DNA of 64,000 nucleotides from Fusarium oxysporum f. sp. lycopersici 4287 (GCF_000149955.1 NC_030997.1:1534714-1598713), one strand, 5' to 3'; positions 1 through 12,159 are shown, counted from the first letter of the stretch. Notes: generated from the letters alone by a model not told the origin. Translations and numbers: made by a program.

Positions 1-355
1 CCTTAATAACATTCTCATTCTTACAGTTTGACCATCGAACTTGTTGACGCCAATCACGTGTTCGTTTCATTTTTATGGGGGGATCTGTTCTCAGACCGGC
101 ATATACCGTTTGGTGTGATCGCTTCCAGCTACATAGCAACCAGAGCGTAGATCTTTCCCCATTATTGTTATCATAAATCTCAACTGCGTTACTTATGTGG
201 CCCTCCAGACATGTGAATCACATAGAATGGTGAAGTCAATGCACGTATGCCATACATTTGCTCCATTAGTACTTGACTTCGCGCAAATGACAGCTTATCG
301 ATGCCAGATTATCCACAGCCCAAAAATCCTTTTGTTCATCCCATTTGATTCTATC
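1..355. other. Intergenic, no gene seen
   Basis: I see no supported gene in this stretch. It lies downstream of the minus-strand patatin-like gene, so it probably holds that gene's 3' untranslated region and terminator. No RNA gene or repeat stands out. Confidence 0.4.
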
Positions 356-1528
356 TCATGCGCAAATAGCATCCACAGCTTGGTTGATCCAAAACTGGTT
401 TGTAGGGTTAGGATCATCCATGGTCTTCTGCGCAATCACCTTGAGGTCGTCCATCCTCAGGTACTCATCAAGACCAATCTCCTCCTTCAAGAATGGGTTA
501 AAACGAATATACTTGGTATCCTTGTGCTCATCTCTCTCATTCAGATGCGTCATGTGTCGTGAAAAGTCCTTGCCCTTAGCGTTGGTGTTGGTAGCAAAGT
601 CCATGACCTTGGACGCTACTCCAACAACCTTGATCCAAGACTGCTTTGCCTTTCCTGGGCTGACGTAGCCAGTACCGAGGCTGATAACGCATGAGATCGG
701 CGGTGAAGGGTCTTTGGGGTCAACGAGCTCAAAGCGTGTGTACCAGAGCTGGTCGATGGGGTTGTTGTTAAGAAGGCCACCGTCCCAGAACACCAACTCA
801 GGCTTATCCTCTGGAAACTTCACTTCGGGGAAGAAGGTTGGAGCAGCAGATGTTGCGCGTGCTGCGATGCTGATCGTGAGCTTGTCACCGTGTTTGAGTA
901 AAGCATCGTTGACTTTGGACTTGGTGTAGATGGTCTTGTCCTTGTAGGTTCGCATCAACATAGACTCAGCTCTGTTCTGGGCAGTAGTACAGCAGAACCT
1001 GTCTGATGTCAGCGACGTTTTAAAAAGGCGGAGAGATACTTACATCCGTGCACCACCTTCGTGCTGAAGAGGCGCGTTGCCCTTCAGCTTTTTGTCATTT
1101 TCATCAAGGCCAAATTTCTCAACAACCTCGTCAATAGCCTTGCTCATAGACCCAGCATCAAATCTGCTGTCCTGAACTAAAGCCTTGCTGTTGTTGAGGT
1201 ACGATGAACCAGGGATCCAGCTAATATCCCAGCCGTAGATCTTAGGACTGAAGATCGTCTTGGCGATTCTGTCATATTCCTTAATGGTGTCATCAACGCT
1301 CATGCGAAGACGAAAGAGCATGATACCCATGATACCGCCTGTGCTGGTACCACCAGCGAGCTCGAAGTAATCAGCTGGTAAGGGAATCTTGTCCAGACCT
1401 TTCTTCTTCTGGACGCGAAGCATGAGCTCTCTGAGGATAACGAGACCCATGATGCCTCGGACGCCACCGCCATCGAGGGAGAGGAGACGGAGTCCCTTGG
1501 GATGCTTGGTAGAGGTTACGTAGACCAT
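356..1528 (-). CDS. Patatin-like phospholipase
   Basis: Predicted lipid acyl hydrolase of the patatin family, which cleaves acyl chains from phospholipids or neutral lipids with a Ser-Asp dyad. The protein is about 375 aa in two exons (1528-1044 and 998-356) joined across a 45-nt intron at 999-1043 with GTAAGT donor and ACAG acceptor. Near the N-terminus the oxyanion motif DGGGVRG is followed by the nucleophile elbow GTSTGG. The second exon carries DGGLLNNNP, which supplies the catalytic Asp. I chose ATG 1528 because it starts just before the conserved domain; an upstream ATG would only add a low-complexity leader. No signal peptide is obvious, so a cytosolic enzyme is likely. Fungal patatins of this short type are common, and some sit beside STAND/NLR genes. 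No such partner is seen here. Confidence 0.88.
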
Positions 1529-2698
1529 TGTGAATTCTGACTGTAAATGAATAAAATGAAAAGAAAAGAGCTGGGGAAGATGAACTGCAGCTGAATTGCA
1601 TAAATACCCATTCATTTTCAATTTTTCTTTTCTTTTCTCCTCTTATCATCATGCCTCAATAGAACGTCACTAAGCTGAAACTATTACTCCCTTCAGGGGG
1701 ATCTTGTCCCGTTTGGGTTACCTGCCATAGCGGTCCGAGCACTAGAGCCAGCTGAAGCGCCTTTAGCTTACCACTAGTCGCTGCGGGATATCGCTAGTTT
1801 TCAACCTCATCCTGGATGATTCTTCTGATAGTCCGGTGACCTTGCAGAATGCGGAACAGTATCGCCATTTGGTAGCATCAGCATGGGTATGTTAAAGTGA
1901 GGGGGAGGTGCTTTTGAGTACAACGAATCGTTGAAATGTAGCATTTACTGGGTTCAGTCGGCCACCATTGAGCAGACAAGGAGAACCATTCCAATGGCTA
2001 AAGACACGTGATGATCGTTTCAAATTGAGGCACTGTCTTACTAGGACATAAGATGGTGGGCTTGGGGGATATGCAAGCCACTTACGGCAATTTGTTCATC
2101 TCAGTCACAGCTGAGATGCTGATCTGGCATGCTGGAGCAATGCCAAGGATTTTCACGCCGCGTAGCCATCCATGCATCACATTTATTAAAAGTATGCAGA
2201 GAAGAAGGGCCCAGTGCTGGAGCGTCTCTGGCCTTCTAGCCTGAAGTTTGTTCGCAAAATTATATTTCTTGGAGGGATACGACTAGGCACACTTTGTTCT
2301 ATTTTGCTGTCTTTACCTCGTAAGATATTTAATTATATGGCTGCTAGTATTGGAAGTAGTGTAATAAAAATATACTACAGTCTATTAACTAAGACCAAAG
2401 AGCCTGTTATTTCCTATTTAAAGGTTCTTTTATCAATATAAAGGCGACAGTGCGTTGTCTTGTCAGTGACTGATGCTACCCTAAAGTTTGAGAAGAATAT
2501 CGGTGTGAGAGATCAGATAAGCTGATAAACGATAACGATAGTGCCATGATTGAGATGCGATACGCGATAAGTGATAACGATAGTGCCATGATTGAGATGC
2601 GATACGCGATAAGTGATACCCGAAGCACAGACGCGACATGTTTGATCCTTACCATTAACGCCTAATCGAGCCAACAGCCACTGGCGGTATCAACAGGA
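1529..2698. other. Intergenic, AT-rich in part, with a tandem repeat
   Basis: Promoter side of the patatin-like gene. The part around 2230-2450 is visibly AT-rich and has no convincing open frame, which may be a remnant of decayed DNA. A perfect two-copy 42-bp tandem repeat (2531-2614) is listed separately. No gene is supported. Confidence 0.4.
2531..2614. repeat. Two-copy 42-bp tandem repeat
   Basis: Positions 2531-2572 and 2573-2614 are identical 42-base units in direct tandem. Within the unit the element GATAACGATAG is followed by GCCATGATTGAGATGCGA. A third partial match begins at 2615 but diverges after a few bases. It lies about 85 bp before the broken BTB-type gene. The function is unknown; a minisatellite or recent slippage duplication is most likely. 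Confidence 0.9.
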
Positions 2699-3921
2699 AT
2701 GAAGCCTTCACTACTAGTCTCCGCTCCTAAAGGAGACACAGATATCATTCTCCGAAAGCCCAATTTCCGCAGCCACCCAGAACCGTTGCCTGAAGCCGCC
2801 GATCCGGATGCCGCCGAGGAAGAGAATGAGGTCGAGAAAGGCGAGCATAAAGAGTAAGGTGACCAAAAAGAGCTCGAACGACCTGCTTCAGAGGAGTTCA
2901 AGGACTTTACATCTTCGATACAGAGCCGTGGTGATCTGAAGAACCTGAAACCATTTTACGAGCATGGGTAAAATGTCGAACTGTGTTACCGCGTTTCCTC
3001 AGCGCACTTGATGCTTGCGTCACCCGTCTTCAAGGCGATGCTCGATGGTCCATTCAAAGAGAGCTGCCGCAACCAGAATGGGCGCTTTGAAGCCAAGGCT
3101 TTTGAGTATAGCGCCGAAGCGCTGCTCATCTTACTAGACATCATGCATGGGCACCATAGACGTGTCCCGAAGACCATGGAGCTTAGCCTATTGACGGAGA
3201 TGGCTATACTTGTTGACTACTACATGTGCCATGAGATCGTGGAGATGTTTGCTGAGAACTGGATCGCCTCTGTCATCCAGGAAGATGAGATAGAAGGATC
3301 TGATTACCAGGCGAATATATCTCGACTGTTCATCAGTTGGGTCTTTGAGAAGACCGAGTTGTTCAACTCTGTTGTTTATTCAATTCTGAAATTGACCGCC
3401 AGGCCGATACGAACAGACCTGCCACTCCCTAACACCATTTTGGGTAAGTTACAACAATGAAGTGCTCGGGGCGCATGACTGACAGCTGTGCAGACTCACT
3501 AGAACAACGCGGACAGAGTCTCACGCAAGGGTTCCTGGACAATCTTTACGAGCTACTCGATTCGTTCTGGAGCAGTGACGGTGGCTGTCACACGGAGTGT
3601 ACCGCCATAATGCTGGGGATGCTAATAAAGCAGATGCTCAGCTTCGGCTTGGAGGTCCCGAGCCCTACGGGCCGTCCTGCTGAAGAAAAGAGCTTTTTGC
3701 AGCTACAGGAGTTCTCTACTCAACTCAGATCGCCAAGGCGGCACGAGGATGCTTATTTTTATAGTCATTATTGTTCTTTTAAAAACAAAACGGATCCCTG
3801 GTTGAAAACAATGTCCAAAGTCGATATCTGCCATGGTGTTAGATTTGAGGATTTTGAGTTGGGGGCTACAGTCTCAAAGAAGAAGGAAAAAAAGCGCAAT
3901 CGTGGCAATGATCTCTCCTAA
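2699..3921 (+). pseudogene. Broken BTB/POZ-domain gene
   Basis: The frame starting at ATG 2699 reads through an acidic N-terminal region into a segment typical of fungal BTB proteins, with VSSAHLMLASPVFKAMLDGPFKE near residues 98-120. The frame is cut by two in-frame TAA codons at 2855-2857 and 2969-2971. The only GT..AG pairs that could remove them would be 35-38 nt, shorter than the other introns here except one doubtful case. A normal 50-nt intron (3444-3493) then joins the BTB part to a C-terminal region ending with a lysine-rich tail at 3921. BTB proteins usually mediate dimerisation or cullin-3 binding. The conserved downstream frame suggests recent decay, or a start downstream near 3008 giving an N-truncated product. 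A sequencing error at both stops is less likely. Confidence 0.6.
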
Positions 3922-4344
3922 GGCTGAGGAAGAGCTTTGATGCCTAATTGTTTCGCAGATAGGCGCCATTGCGATGCTGTAATTATGATACGCAGAGACC
4001 TTGTCATACAGCAAACGAATGATGTCAATTGAATCGCAAAACATGCAACATAAGATAAAGCCAGGCTCCCATTGAGATCCGTAACTGTGTCGCAGTTTTA
4101 CTTAGCTGCTCAGCCAGTTTGCCCGATTTCATTGCGAACCAGAAAGGGGCATTCGGTCTTGCGTATTGACGATTAGCAGGCTGATGTAAGATATTGGGTC
4201 GGCAATGACTCTTCGGTGAGACGGATACGGAAACTGGGGGACTAATGCTTCAGACCCACTGCCCAACCAGTATTTAACTCCGTGTCAAGATTTGAATCAC
4301 TAAAAATATTATAATGCTCCGATACTAGCTCTAAATTTTTAACA
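3922..4344. other. Intergenic, nothing recognised
   Basis: Separates the broken BTB-type gene from the DUF3632-like gene and presumably contains the promoter of the latter. No motif or RNA gene is evident. Confidence 0.4.
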
Positions 4345-5532
4345 ATGCCCAAGACCAGACCATCGAAGGAGAAGCGAGACCAAGCAAAAGCAGAGGAGAC
4401 ACGTATACTAAGGATAGAAAGGGAAACCAAGGAAAATGACCGCGCGGAAGCAGTCGCCGATGACGATGCCCTCAATTTGGCTGCTAAGATTGACCGGTTA
4501 GCTGAGATCCGAAATTGGTTCTGCGCAGATACAGCTGTCGTAGATCAATACATGGCAGGCGACCTTTCGAGGGCCGAGACAGTCGGTATTCTGGCCACGC
4601 CAATTGATGAGGCATACTCCACTGCCAATGCTGGCACGGCATACTTTCGACAAGAGAGGACCGCTCGACTGCAGCGAAAGTATCATAGCCCCGAGAAGGC
4701 ACTCGAGCTTTGGGGACCTGAACAAGATTGGCCTGAGCCCGAAAATGAGCGAGATCACTCTGAAAACGCTGAAGTGCTTCTTTGGAACCTTTGGTACTCT
4801 ATTCTTCACACAGCGAAGAAAATCCCCTTCACCGACGAGGCTCGACAGGAGAAACTAGTTGATCTAGTCAGAAGACTCAAAGCCCGACCAGATCCCCCAG
4901 AACCAGTACCAATGACGATTCCCCTCAAGAGAGATTGGGTCTGGAAACTAGGCACTCTTTGGAGCGACCTGATTATTCTGGGCGCCTCAATCGCCGAAGT
5001 GAGAAACGACTCCTGTGGATGCGGAGCTGGTTGGTCATGGCCAGAGCAACAAGCAGAGCAGAACCTGAACGCGTTCTACGCTCGGCTAACTGCCAGCGGA
5101 GTAGCAAACATACGCGTCCAAGGAGAAATATGTGCTGTTGATGCACTAGAAAAAGCCCCGACGCCATGGTATCGCCGCGTATCACCCCCGCCAGATCATG
5201 AGATTCTCAGTCACTACATTACTTGCGCTGCGCTATGGACTATCATTGCTGGGAAGGAGGTTTATGCTGAGTATCCGCATACGAGAGATGAGAGGGATAT
5301 TGAGGTGGTGGATAGGATATTGGAGTTGAGAGATAATGAACTTCCGTGGAACAGGTCACGGAAGAAGTATAAAGGTCGGGCGAGATGGGAGACGGCAAGG
5401 AGGGAATTTGCACGGAGGAGGTTTGAGGCTGAGTCTAACAACGAGGATCTATCACCCGAAGTCCGAGACTTGGCTGGACGAGCTGCAAAGGCAATGAGTG
5501 ACATTGTCTGGCAAAAGCAGGAGGAGAAGTGA
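4345..5532 (+). CDS. DUF3632-like protein
   Basis: Single-exon frame of 395 aa. The first 45 residues are highly charged (Lys/Arg/Glu), predicting a helical or disordered lead. The central part contains a segment with NAEVLLWNLWYSILHTAKK followed by QEKLVDLVRRLKA, then LWSDLIILG and LNAFYARLTASGV. This order is what I associate with the fungal family DUF3632, whose biochemical role is not established. No membrane segment, signal peptide or catalytic motif is visible. The C-terminus is again Arg/Glu-rich. The start ATG at 4345 is the first in frame. I cannot assign a function. The family assignment is from pattern memory and could be tested with a Pfam search. Confidence 0.72.
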   Translation: MPKTRPSKEKRDQAKAEETRILRIERETKENDRAEAVADDDALNLAAKIDRLAEIRNWFCADTAVVDQYMAGDLSRAETVGILATPIDEAYSTANAGTAYFRQERTARLQRKYHSPEKALELWGPEQDWPEPENERDHSENAEVLLWNLWYSILHTAKKIPFTDEARQEKLVDLVRRLKARPDPPEPVPMTIPLKRDWVWKLGTLWSDLIILGASIAEVRNDSCGCGAGWSWPEQQAEQNLNAFYARLTASGVANIRVQGEICAVDALEKAPTPWYRRVSPPPDHEILSHYITCAALWTIIAGKEVYAEYPHTRDERDIEVVDRILELRDNELPWNRSRKKYKGRARWETARREFARRRFEAESNNEDLSPEVRDLAGRAAKAMSDIVWQKQEEK

Positions 5533-6221
5533 TTGGTCTCATCAATAAGTAATCGTGTACGCGTTATCGCCATCTCAAAGTGGGGATGTAAGACATGTTG
5601 CGAACGTAGCCATGATGCGGGGTACCACAGGATAAGACAACAAGACCAATAATAGCAGCAGAACAATGTAGGAAGATTCATGTTCACATGAGATAAATGA
5701 ATTTGGAGCACGAAATAAATGTAGACTTTTACATACACGATTTGCCGTATTCCGTGGGTCATGGGGCAACAGGGTCCTTTGCCCGATCCTCAATGGGGTT
5801 ACCGCCACTAACAAGTCTCAGCTGAAGCATCAATAGTGCAGGCTCACCTTTCCCCATTCAAAAATTCGCACATATGAGACTGCGTATATTCGTTCCGTGC
5901 ATGAGACTATATGCTTTTAAACATTCACGGTGATGGCTATGTTTCAGATGCATCACTTGTCACTGTTCTAGACTGGTCTTTGTGACGACGATGGAGGGCA
6001 AGGCTGCGATACCCCTCAATGTGTAGAGAATGGATAAGCTCAGTATACGGATTTGTTGCACTTTCAGCTGGGGTCAAGTTCAGCAACCCTCATGGTACTG
6101 CAGAGATGGATTTCTGGTAGCATGTGTGATATAAGAATACCGCCTCTTCCCAACCCTGGTGGCCGTCCCCGAGATCCCCCATACTGTTCAATATCTCTAT
6201 CACTACTCCAACATAAACACA
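5533..6221. other. Intergenic, promoter side of decarboxylase
   Basis: About 690 bp with no supported gene. It holds the 3' end of the DUF3632-like gene and the upstream region of the PLP decarboxylase. No clear repeat or regulatory motif was recognised. Confidence 0.4.
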
Positions 6222-9116
6222 ATGGTCACCGACGAGCAGATCGAGCATGAGCGCCGTCAACATGCCCGCGTCGGCTCATACTTCCTCGGTCCCCGCGCCG
6301 AGAACTTTGAGCTTCTCAGTGAATTCTTTACTTATGTCTTGAATGAACAGAAGGACACACGAGAGAATCTCTACAAGGATGATCCAGCCTTCATTACTCA
6401 GGACATGATCAAGACGGAGGAGTTTCAAGGTAGTATTGCTCAACTTCGTGAAGATGTCAAGGATATATCCAAGAAGCTGTCCACCAACTCGATTCCGTTT
6501 TGGTCGCCGAGGTATAATGCTCATATGAACATGGATACTGCTATGCCTAGTATCATAGGATGTAAGTAAGAGGCTGGTGTATGTTGAGAACTGCTGATGG
6601 GACGGTATGTAGATATGGCAGCTATGATGTACAACCCCAACAACGTTGCGACAGAGGCTAGTCCCTACACTACTGGCGTGGAGCATCAAGTCGGCGGGGA
6701 CCTTTGCCGCATGCTGGGCTATGGCTACGGTGTTGGTGGTGAAGACTCAGATGTTGAACCATGGGGTCACATTACCTGCGTCAGTAAACTCTTCATGTGT
6801 CATGATGATGTCTAACAACGTTGCAGGATGGCTCGGTCGCCAACCTTGAAGCCATCTGGGCAAGTAAGTCGATCATTCTATTCATTATAACTTTGCTTGT
6901 CTGACCGATGACTTAGTTCGAAACCTCAAGTTCTACCCACTATCCCTCAAGCTCGCCATGGCCGAAGGCGCACCACTCAACTTCTTGACTCGCATCAAAC
7001 CCCCCTTCAAGGTGTCCACTTGTAAAGGAGAAGAAAAGCCCTTCACCGAATTGTCCACATGGGAGCTTCTCAACCTGAAGCCCACCGCCATTCTCCAGAT
7101 CCCCACTCGCTTGACTAGCGAATATGCCATTTCTGCCACCTTCCTCCAGACTGCTCTGAAGGATTACCTGATTCAGACTGTCGGAAAGGAATATGTTGAT
7201 CAGAAGTTTGGCATCACCAAGCCTGCCAAGTTCTTTGTTAGTGCCACGAAGCATTACTCTTGGCCCAAGGGCGGAGGTCAGTGAACTAATCGTTTCCCGC
7301 AACAGTCTCACTGACAAATATGTAGCCATATCTGGTCTTGGCTCCGACAACTTTGTCGACATCGCCGTCGATGAAGAAGCCCGCATGGACATCTCCAGCC
7401 TCCGCGCCCATCTGGAATCCTGCATCGAAGGCGATGACGAATCTCAGCATACACCGGTCTTCGGTGGTGTCGTCATCATCGGATCAACTGAGCATGGAGC
7501 ATGTGATCCTCTCCGTCAAGTCGTTGAGCTCCGCGAAGAATTCCAGGCCCGCGGTCTTTCTTTCGCTATTCATTGCGATGCTGCGTGGGGAGGCTACTTC
7601 TCCTCTATGATTGAGCGTAGAATGTTCGCTCCTGTTCCTGGTGGAGACTTACCCTTTGTTCCGAAGTTGGCCATTCAGCCTTATACGAGGGAGCAACTTG
7701 AGTTTTTGCCTTTTGCTGATAGCATCACTATTGATCCTCACAAGTAAGTTCCAAAGCCCGTGATTAACATCTAGTCTACTAACCGTTGACAGGTCCGGCT
7801 ATATCAACTATCCTGCCGGTGGTCTTTGCTATCGTGATCAACGCTTTCGCATGCAACTTCCGGATCAACGGCAAGCCCAACACCGATATCGTAAGTCACT
7901 TTAGACTCTCATCTTGGCGTATATACTTACACGATGCAGGGAGAAGCCAACTACCTCAATCAGCGCATCTTCAAGCGCCTCTCTTACACTATTGAAGATG
8001 ACGCGACGCCCATATCTGATCGGCCTCTGTTCCTCACCTCGTCATCATTCAGTGAAAAGGCTTATGGCAAGTGTTTGACCAATTTCAAGAGGCGCCTCGA
8101 GCTCTCTAACAATGATCATCCCGCTCACGGTGATTTGTCGTTCCTGGTCAATGTGACGATGAGCCCTTGGCCTACCGACTCGCCATTCCTTGAGAGTTTG
8201 GTCACTTCCTTCAGAAAGATCGCAGAGGAAGAGGTGCAGGTAAGCTTTCCAGATTGAGCCTTGCATAACTTATACTGATAGCAGTAGCATGTTCTTGCTC
8301 GCAACATCGAGAAGCCAGACATCCACGGCTTCGTCGTCCAAGGTCACGACAAGGTCTACCTAGTCCACATTCCCATGTTCAACATGGCCGCTCACCGCTG
8401 GCAAGTCATCATCACCGCTGAGCTCCCCGGCGAGGTCAAGGAACTCTACCAGAAACTGCGAAAAGAAAATCCAGACAAGTTCTACACCATCGCCAACGTG
8501 GAGCCTGAGAAACTCGGTAATCTTCTTGAGTCAACTGGCGACGTTGAGTTCCGAATGGATGATGGCATCCCGGCTGATGGTGCTGAACCTCTGGCCAAGT
8601 TCAAGCTTTCTGACATTCAGGTCGTTGTCAAGAGGTCTATGTCTTACGATGACTTGGACAGGAAATATCCTGATAGAATGCCGTTTTACCTCTATGGAAG
8701 CAATGCTGAGGCTAATATCGACCATGTGCTGAGAACTTCGCCCAATGCCCAGCTTAGCGGAGATCGGGTCAAACTCAATCTCAACCCGGCATTGAGCGAT
8801 GAGCAGCTTGGCAAGGGCGTAGTCTCTGTACTGGAAGACGTCTATGAGAACTCAATTCAGCCGCTGTAAGCGTTTTCTTCTAACGTCGGAGTTGTTCACG
8901 CTGACATTTTGCAGACCCCAAGAGGAGAATGAGGAGGGAACCTTGGTCATCAAGACTGATGCCCCTGGGCTGTCGCTTGTTCCCGATCACAAGCATAGGG
9001 TCTCGGTGTACAACAACTACGATGACTTCCTTGGAGGGTCCAAGCCTATCGCAAGTGGTGACTTGAGTCTCACATCCAAGATCTTTGCTGATTGGGGAAT
9101 GGTCAACATGGATTAA
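6222..9116 (+). pseudogene. Group II PLP-dependent decarboxylase, frame-broken
   Basis: Tyrosine/aromatic amino-acid decarboxylase-like gene with nine exons: 6222-6561, 6613-6779, 6827-6863, 6917-7276, 7326-7743, 7793-7890, 7940-8239, 8288-8865 and 8915-9116. Conserved parts are YNPNNVA, GGDLCRMLGYG, the PLP-binding Asp in HCDAAWGGYF and the Schiff-base motif DPHK, split across the exon 5/6 junction. The exons sum to 2500 nt, which is not a multiple of three. Inside exon 6 the frame of SGYINYPAGGLCYRD does not match the frame of NFRINGKPNTDI that continues into exon 7. Compared with bacterial tyrosine decarboxylases, roughly 85-90 residues between these two motifs are absent. All splice sites look sound, so an out-of-frame internal deletion near 7850-7865 is the simplest reading. 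A truncated protein could still be made. Confidence 0.8.
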
Positions 9117-9227
9117 ACATCAATAGGTCATCAATGAAACTCATGAGAAATTATTAATTCCAAATCATGATTACTCTAAATGAACTACCGAGCGATGAAT
9201 ATAATAGCTGAACAAATGTTCATCATC

Positions 9228-10458
9228 TTACTTCTTCACAGAGTCAGAACCCATCTCATAGACCGGCTCCTGCTCACGGGCCTCAGGACCAGCCATCTCA
9301 TACGCCGGCGCAGGTGTGTGAAACGGCGGGGGCGATGGCTGTTGATTCCATCCCCCAGGTGAAACTGGCCCGACACTTGACATAGGTCCACTCATCATCG
9401 ATATACGAGCATCTGATGGTGCAGGAGATGCCGCCATGCTATGATCAGGATAAGGCTGTACAGCTGGTTGGTAATGCTGTTGCTGAGGGTATGGGTTCTG
9501 GTTCATAGGGGCGGGAGGAGGAGGAGGTTGCTGTTGAGCCATGACAGGTTGAACCGGTGCTGAGGCGGGTTCAGGCTTGGATTTACGTCTGCGCAGCAGG
9601 CAGACGGCACCAAGACCGATGAGGCCAATGAGAGCGACACCACCGACTACACCGCCGACAATAGCACCGACAGGTGTTGACTTGGACTTCTTTGTAGGCT
9701 CAGGAACATCAGAAGTAGTCGTTGTTTCTGTTTGTGTCTCCGTCTCGCTTGCCTGGCCAGCAGAGCCACTATCGGTGTTGGTGACTGTTGTTGACTGTGA
9801 TTCGATACCATCGCTGAGAGTTGTAGTGACGAAGTTGGCATTCTTCTGGCCTTGGTATGTGAACTTGACGGATTGAACATCCTCGACAGATGTGGAAGCG
9901 CATCGATAGTCGAAAATACCACTTGGGTAGGCATACGTGCGACAGAAAGGCGTGTCGGAGTTGGTACTAAAAGTTCAGTCAGCATTGAGACTCGAAACCG
10001 GGACAGACAGTAGTAAATCACCATAAGAGATTGAAGGTGTTGCTCTGACAAACGTCATTGCATTGACTTGGGTCAACAGCTTTACTGGACTCAACGCAAG
10101 CGACGTAAATCTCGGATGCGCAAGCGACTAGACCAACACCACTCGAAGCAGCCCATGAACACAAGCGATCATTCTCACAGGTGACTGCAGCGCCTGGTTG
10201 GCCAGACAAGTATCCGCATGTCTTATCGGGCGCGATAGTAACTTTCAAAGGCTCACTCGATGAATCTGCTTGTCGAATTCGGAGTCCATCATTGCCGACG
10301 AGCAGCTTGAGTTCATCGAGGATACCGATTGGGGATGCTGTTATGGTCGGTGCTGGTATGTCGCGAGCGTGATTCCTTTGGGCGGCGCGAGCAATGTCCA
10401 TTGCATTCACGGCCTGGAGCATAGCTCCGAGAAGGAGAGCCTGTGAAGATGACCGCAT
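9228..10458 (-). CDS. Single-pass cell-surface protein, Ser/Thr-rich
   Basis: Predicted type I membrane protein of about 391 aa in two exons (10458-10022 and 9966-9228; intron 9967-10021). It begins with a hydrophobic signal peptide (about residues 1-20). A Cys-containing extracellular domain of roughly 140 residues follows, then a Ser/Thr-rich stretch. A Gly/Val-rich transmembrane helix follows (IVGGVVGGVALIGLIGLGAV) with an immediate LLRRRK stop-transfer. The cytoplasmic tail is Pro/Gln-rich. This layout is common in fungal plasma-membrane proteins whose function is unknown or which act as wall sensors. I do not recognise a named family. It converges on the decarboxylase with about 110 bp between stops. 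Confidence 0.8.
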
Positions 10459-12159
10459 GGTGAACTGCAGCCAAAAGTGTGAAAATTGGTACTAAGAATG
10501 GTAAGGAAAAAGAGATGCACGAGGAAACAACCAAGCAAAAAGACGAGCGACGCGATTGCAGGAAACAATCATTATGAAGGAGCCAGCCCAGAGCGAAAAT
10601 GCGGCTTAGCTGATTCTCCCCCTGGGCAGATCAAAACGCCACTGAAGGGCCAGAACCAATATTGTGTGGCATGGCTTGCAGAAGCTGAAGCCTCCATACC
10701 AAGGATCACCTCAGCCGCACCCATTTAGCGTGTTGGTTAGCAATCTCCGCCTCGAACCGGAGCTAATTACACTGGGAGAGAACTTGTAGACGAGCGCTTG
10801 AGGTCCAAAAATAGAGAGATATCGCGTTAGATCAGAAGGTTTGATGAGATTTCTTCCGACGAGGGTAATGCAGGGACCATCACGACCTGGAGAGAGGTTT
10901 CAATTGCTTCGAGACGTTGTTGCTAGGACAGGATAAATATCGTTGACCGCGCTGCTCAATTGACGCAGAGACCTCGTTGCCCCAATGAGGTACGCGATGA
11001 AACCACAAAAGCTCTTGTTGGTGGCTGGCATCTACGGACCATTACTCAAGCACTGCCCCTCTACCATTCCGCATCCGAATATCCTCATCACCAACATACA
11101 GTACCTAGTTCATCTCATGTCCAGACAATTTGAAGGAAAAAAGAGAAGAAGAATGAAGCATGCGATAATGGTGGCAATCCATAGACGAAAGACAGATTGA
11201 TCGTCTCTTGCTTATCGTCCTCTCGTTGCACAGCTACCCCTAAACAGCTCCCCTGCCTCTATACGAGATCTCCTCCGTAGTGCAACACTTCATCCCGACA
11301 ACCCAACTCAATTGGGCATGACTCCCAAGACCGCTGTTTTGCAAAAAATAAGCATGAGCCGTTTTCATCTCGGCGAATATGCTTAAAATCAGCCCTGCGA
11401 TGTCTCATTGGCTTGGCGTCGGGAGCTGAAAGATTTCGGCGCTATGATTTGGGACTATTGGTCTTGGCAACAGTCTCAGCCCCGGAAAATGAGCCTTGTA
11501 AGGCTCTCAGTACCTCAAGTTGAGAAACAATCGCGGTAACGTTGCGGTAAGTGATGGGTCTTGGCTGAGTTGCGATGGAGAAGCCGGACGAGGAATTGAA
11601 GAGCAGGATATGTAGCCAAGAGGTGAGGCTCTGTGCACACCAGAGCAGCAGAGGTCCTGTGATTAGATGGTGCAGAGAGCGGTGCTGTGTTGGCGGTGGT
11701 GGTCTAGATGCGCCCATAGTGATCGTTGCCGCTAAAATGAGGGGTTGAAGCACCACGTCTAGAACACATCACACGCCAGACAGACTTTTCAACAAGTGCT
11801 GCTTGGTTACTTCGACTTCTCTTTCAGAAACCTTGACTACGTTGTTGTCAAATTTACTAGGAACGTCTGACTTTCTGGCTAATGAAATAACCTTAAAAAA
11901 CTTAGGAGAACAATAGAAGAATAACTCATGCCAACCACGTCACGCAGTTTCAAGCTTAGTGCATAACGTAACATGCATAACTCTTATGCTGACGATGTAG
12001 GACTTTATGCACCAAAGAAAACCGTCTGTCAGCAAATACTGACCTGTAATTCGCGAAAGAGACATAATGACATCACTTACCTCTGGTTTATTTCCGTGAG
12101 CCAAGGCATTCGTCAACTTAATAGACATCTTCATAATAGCCATACTTCTCCTCTGTATT
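10459..12159. other. Long intergenic region, no supported gene
   Basis: About 1.7 kb upstream of both the minus-strand surface protein and the plus-strand F-box gene, so a shared divergent regulatory region is likely. Small open frames are present (for example 11442-11756 minus), but none has domain-like sequence. An inverted CTCCG..CGGAG pair near 10745-10765 is noted under rejected items. No tRNA was recognised. Confidence 0.4.

Noticed and set aside
2986..3177. Minus-strand frame over the BTB region
   Set aside because: Shadow of the plus-strand BTB-type sequence.
9577..9876. Plus-strand frame rich in Pro/Thr/Val
   Set aside because: Antisense shadow of the surface-protein gene's Ser/Thr-rich and membrane region.
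10742..10768. AATCTCCG with a downstream CGGAG arm, resembling the cluster motif
   Set aside because: It lies 15 kb outside the cluster beside unrelated genes, and isolated matches at this rate are expected by chance.
11442..11756. Minus-strand frame of 104 residues
   Set aside because: No domain-like sequence, low-complexity composition and no splice or neighbour support.
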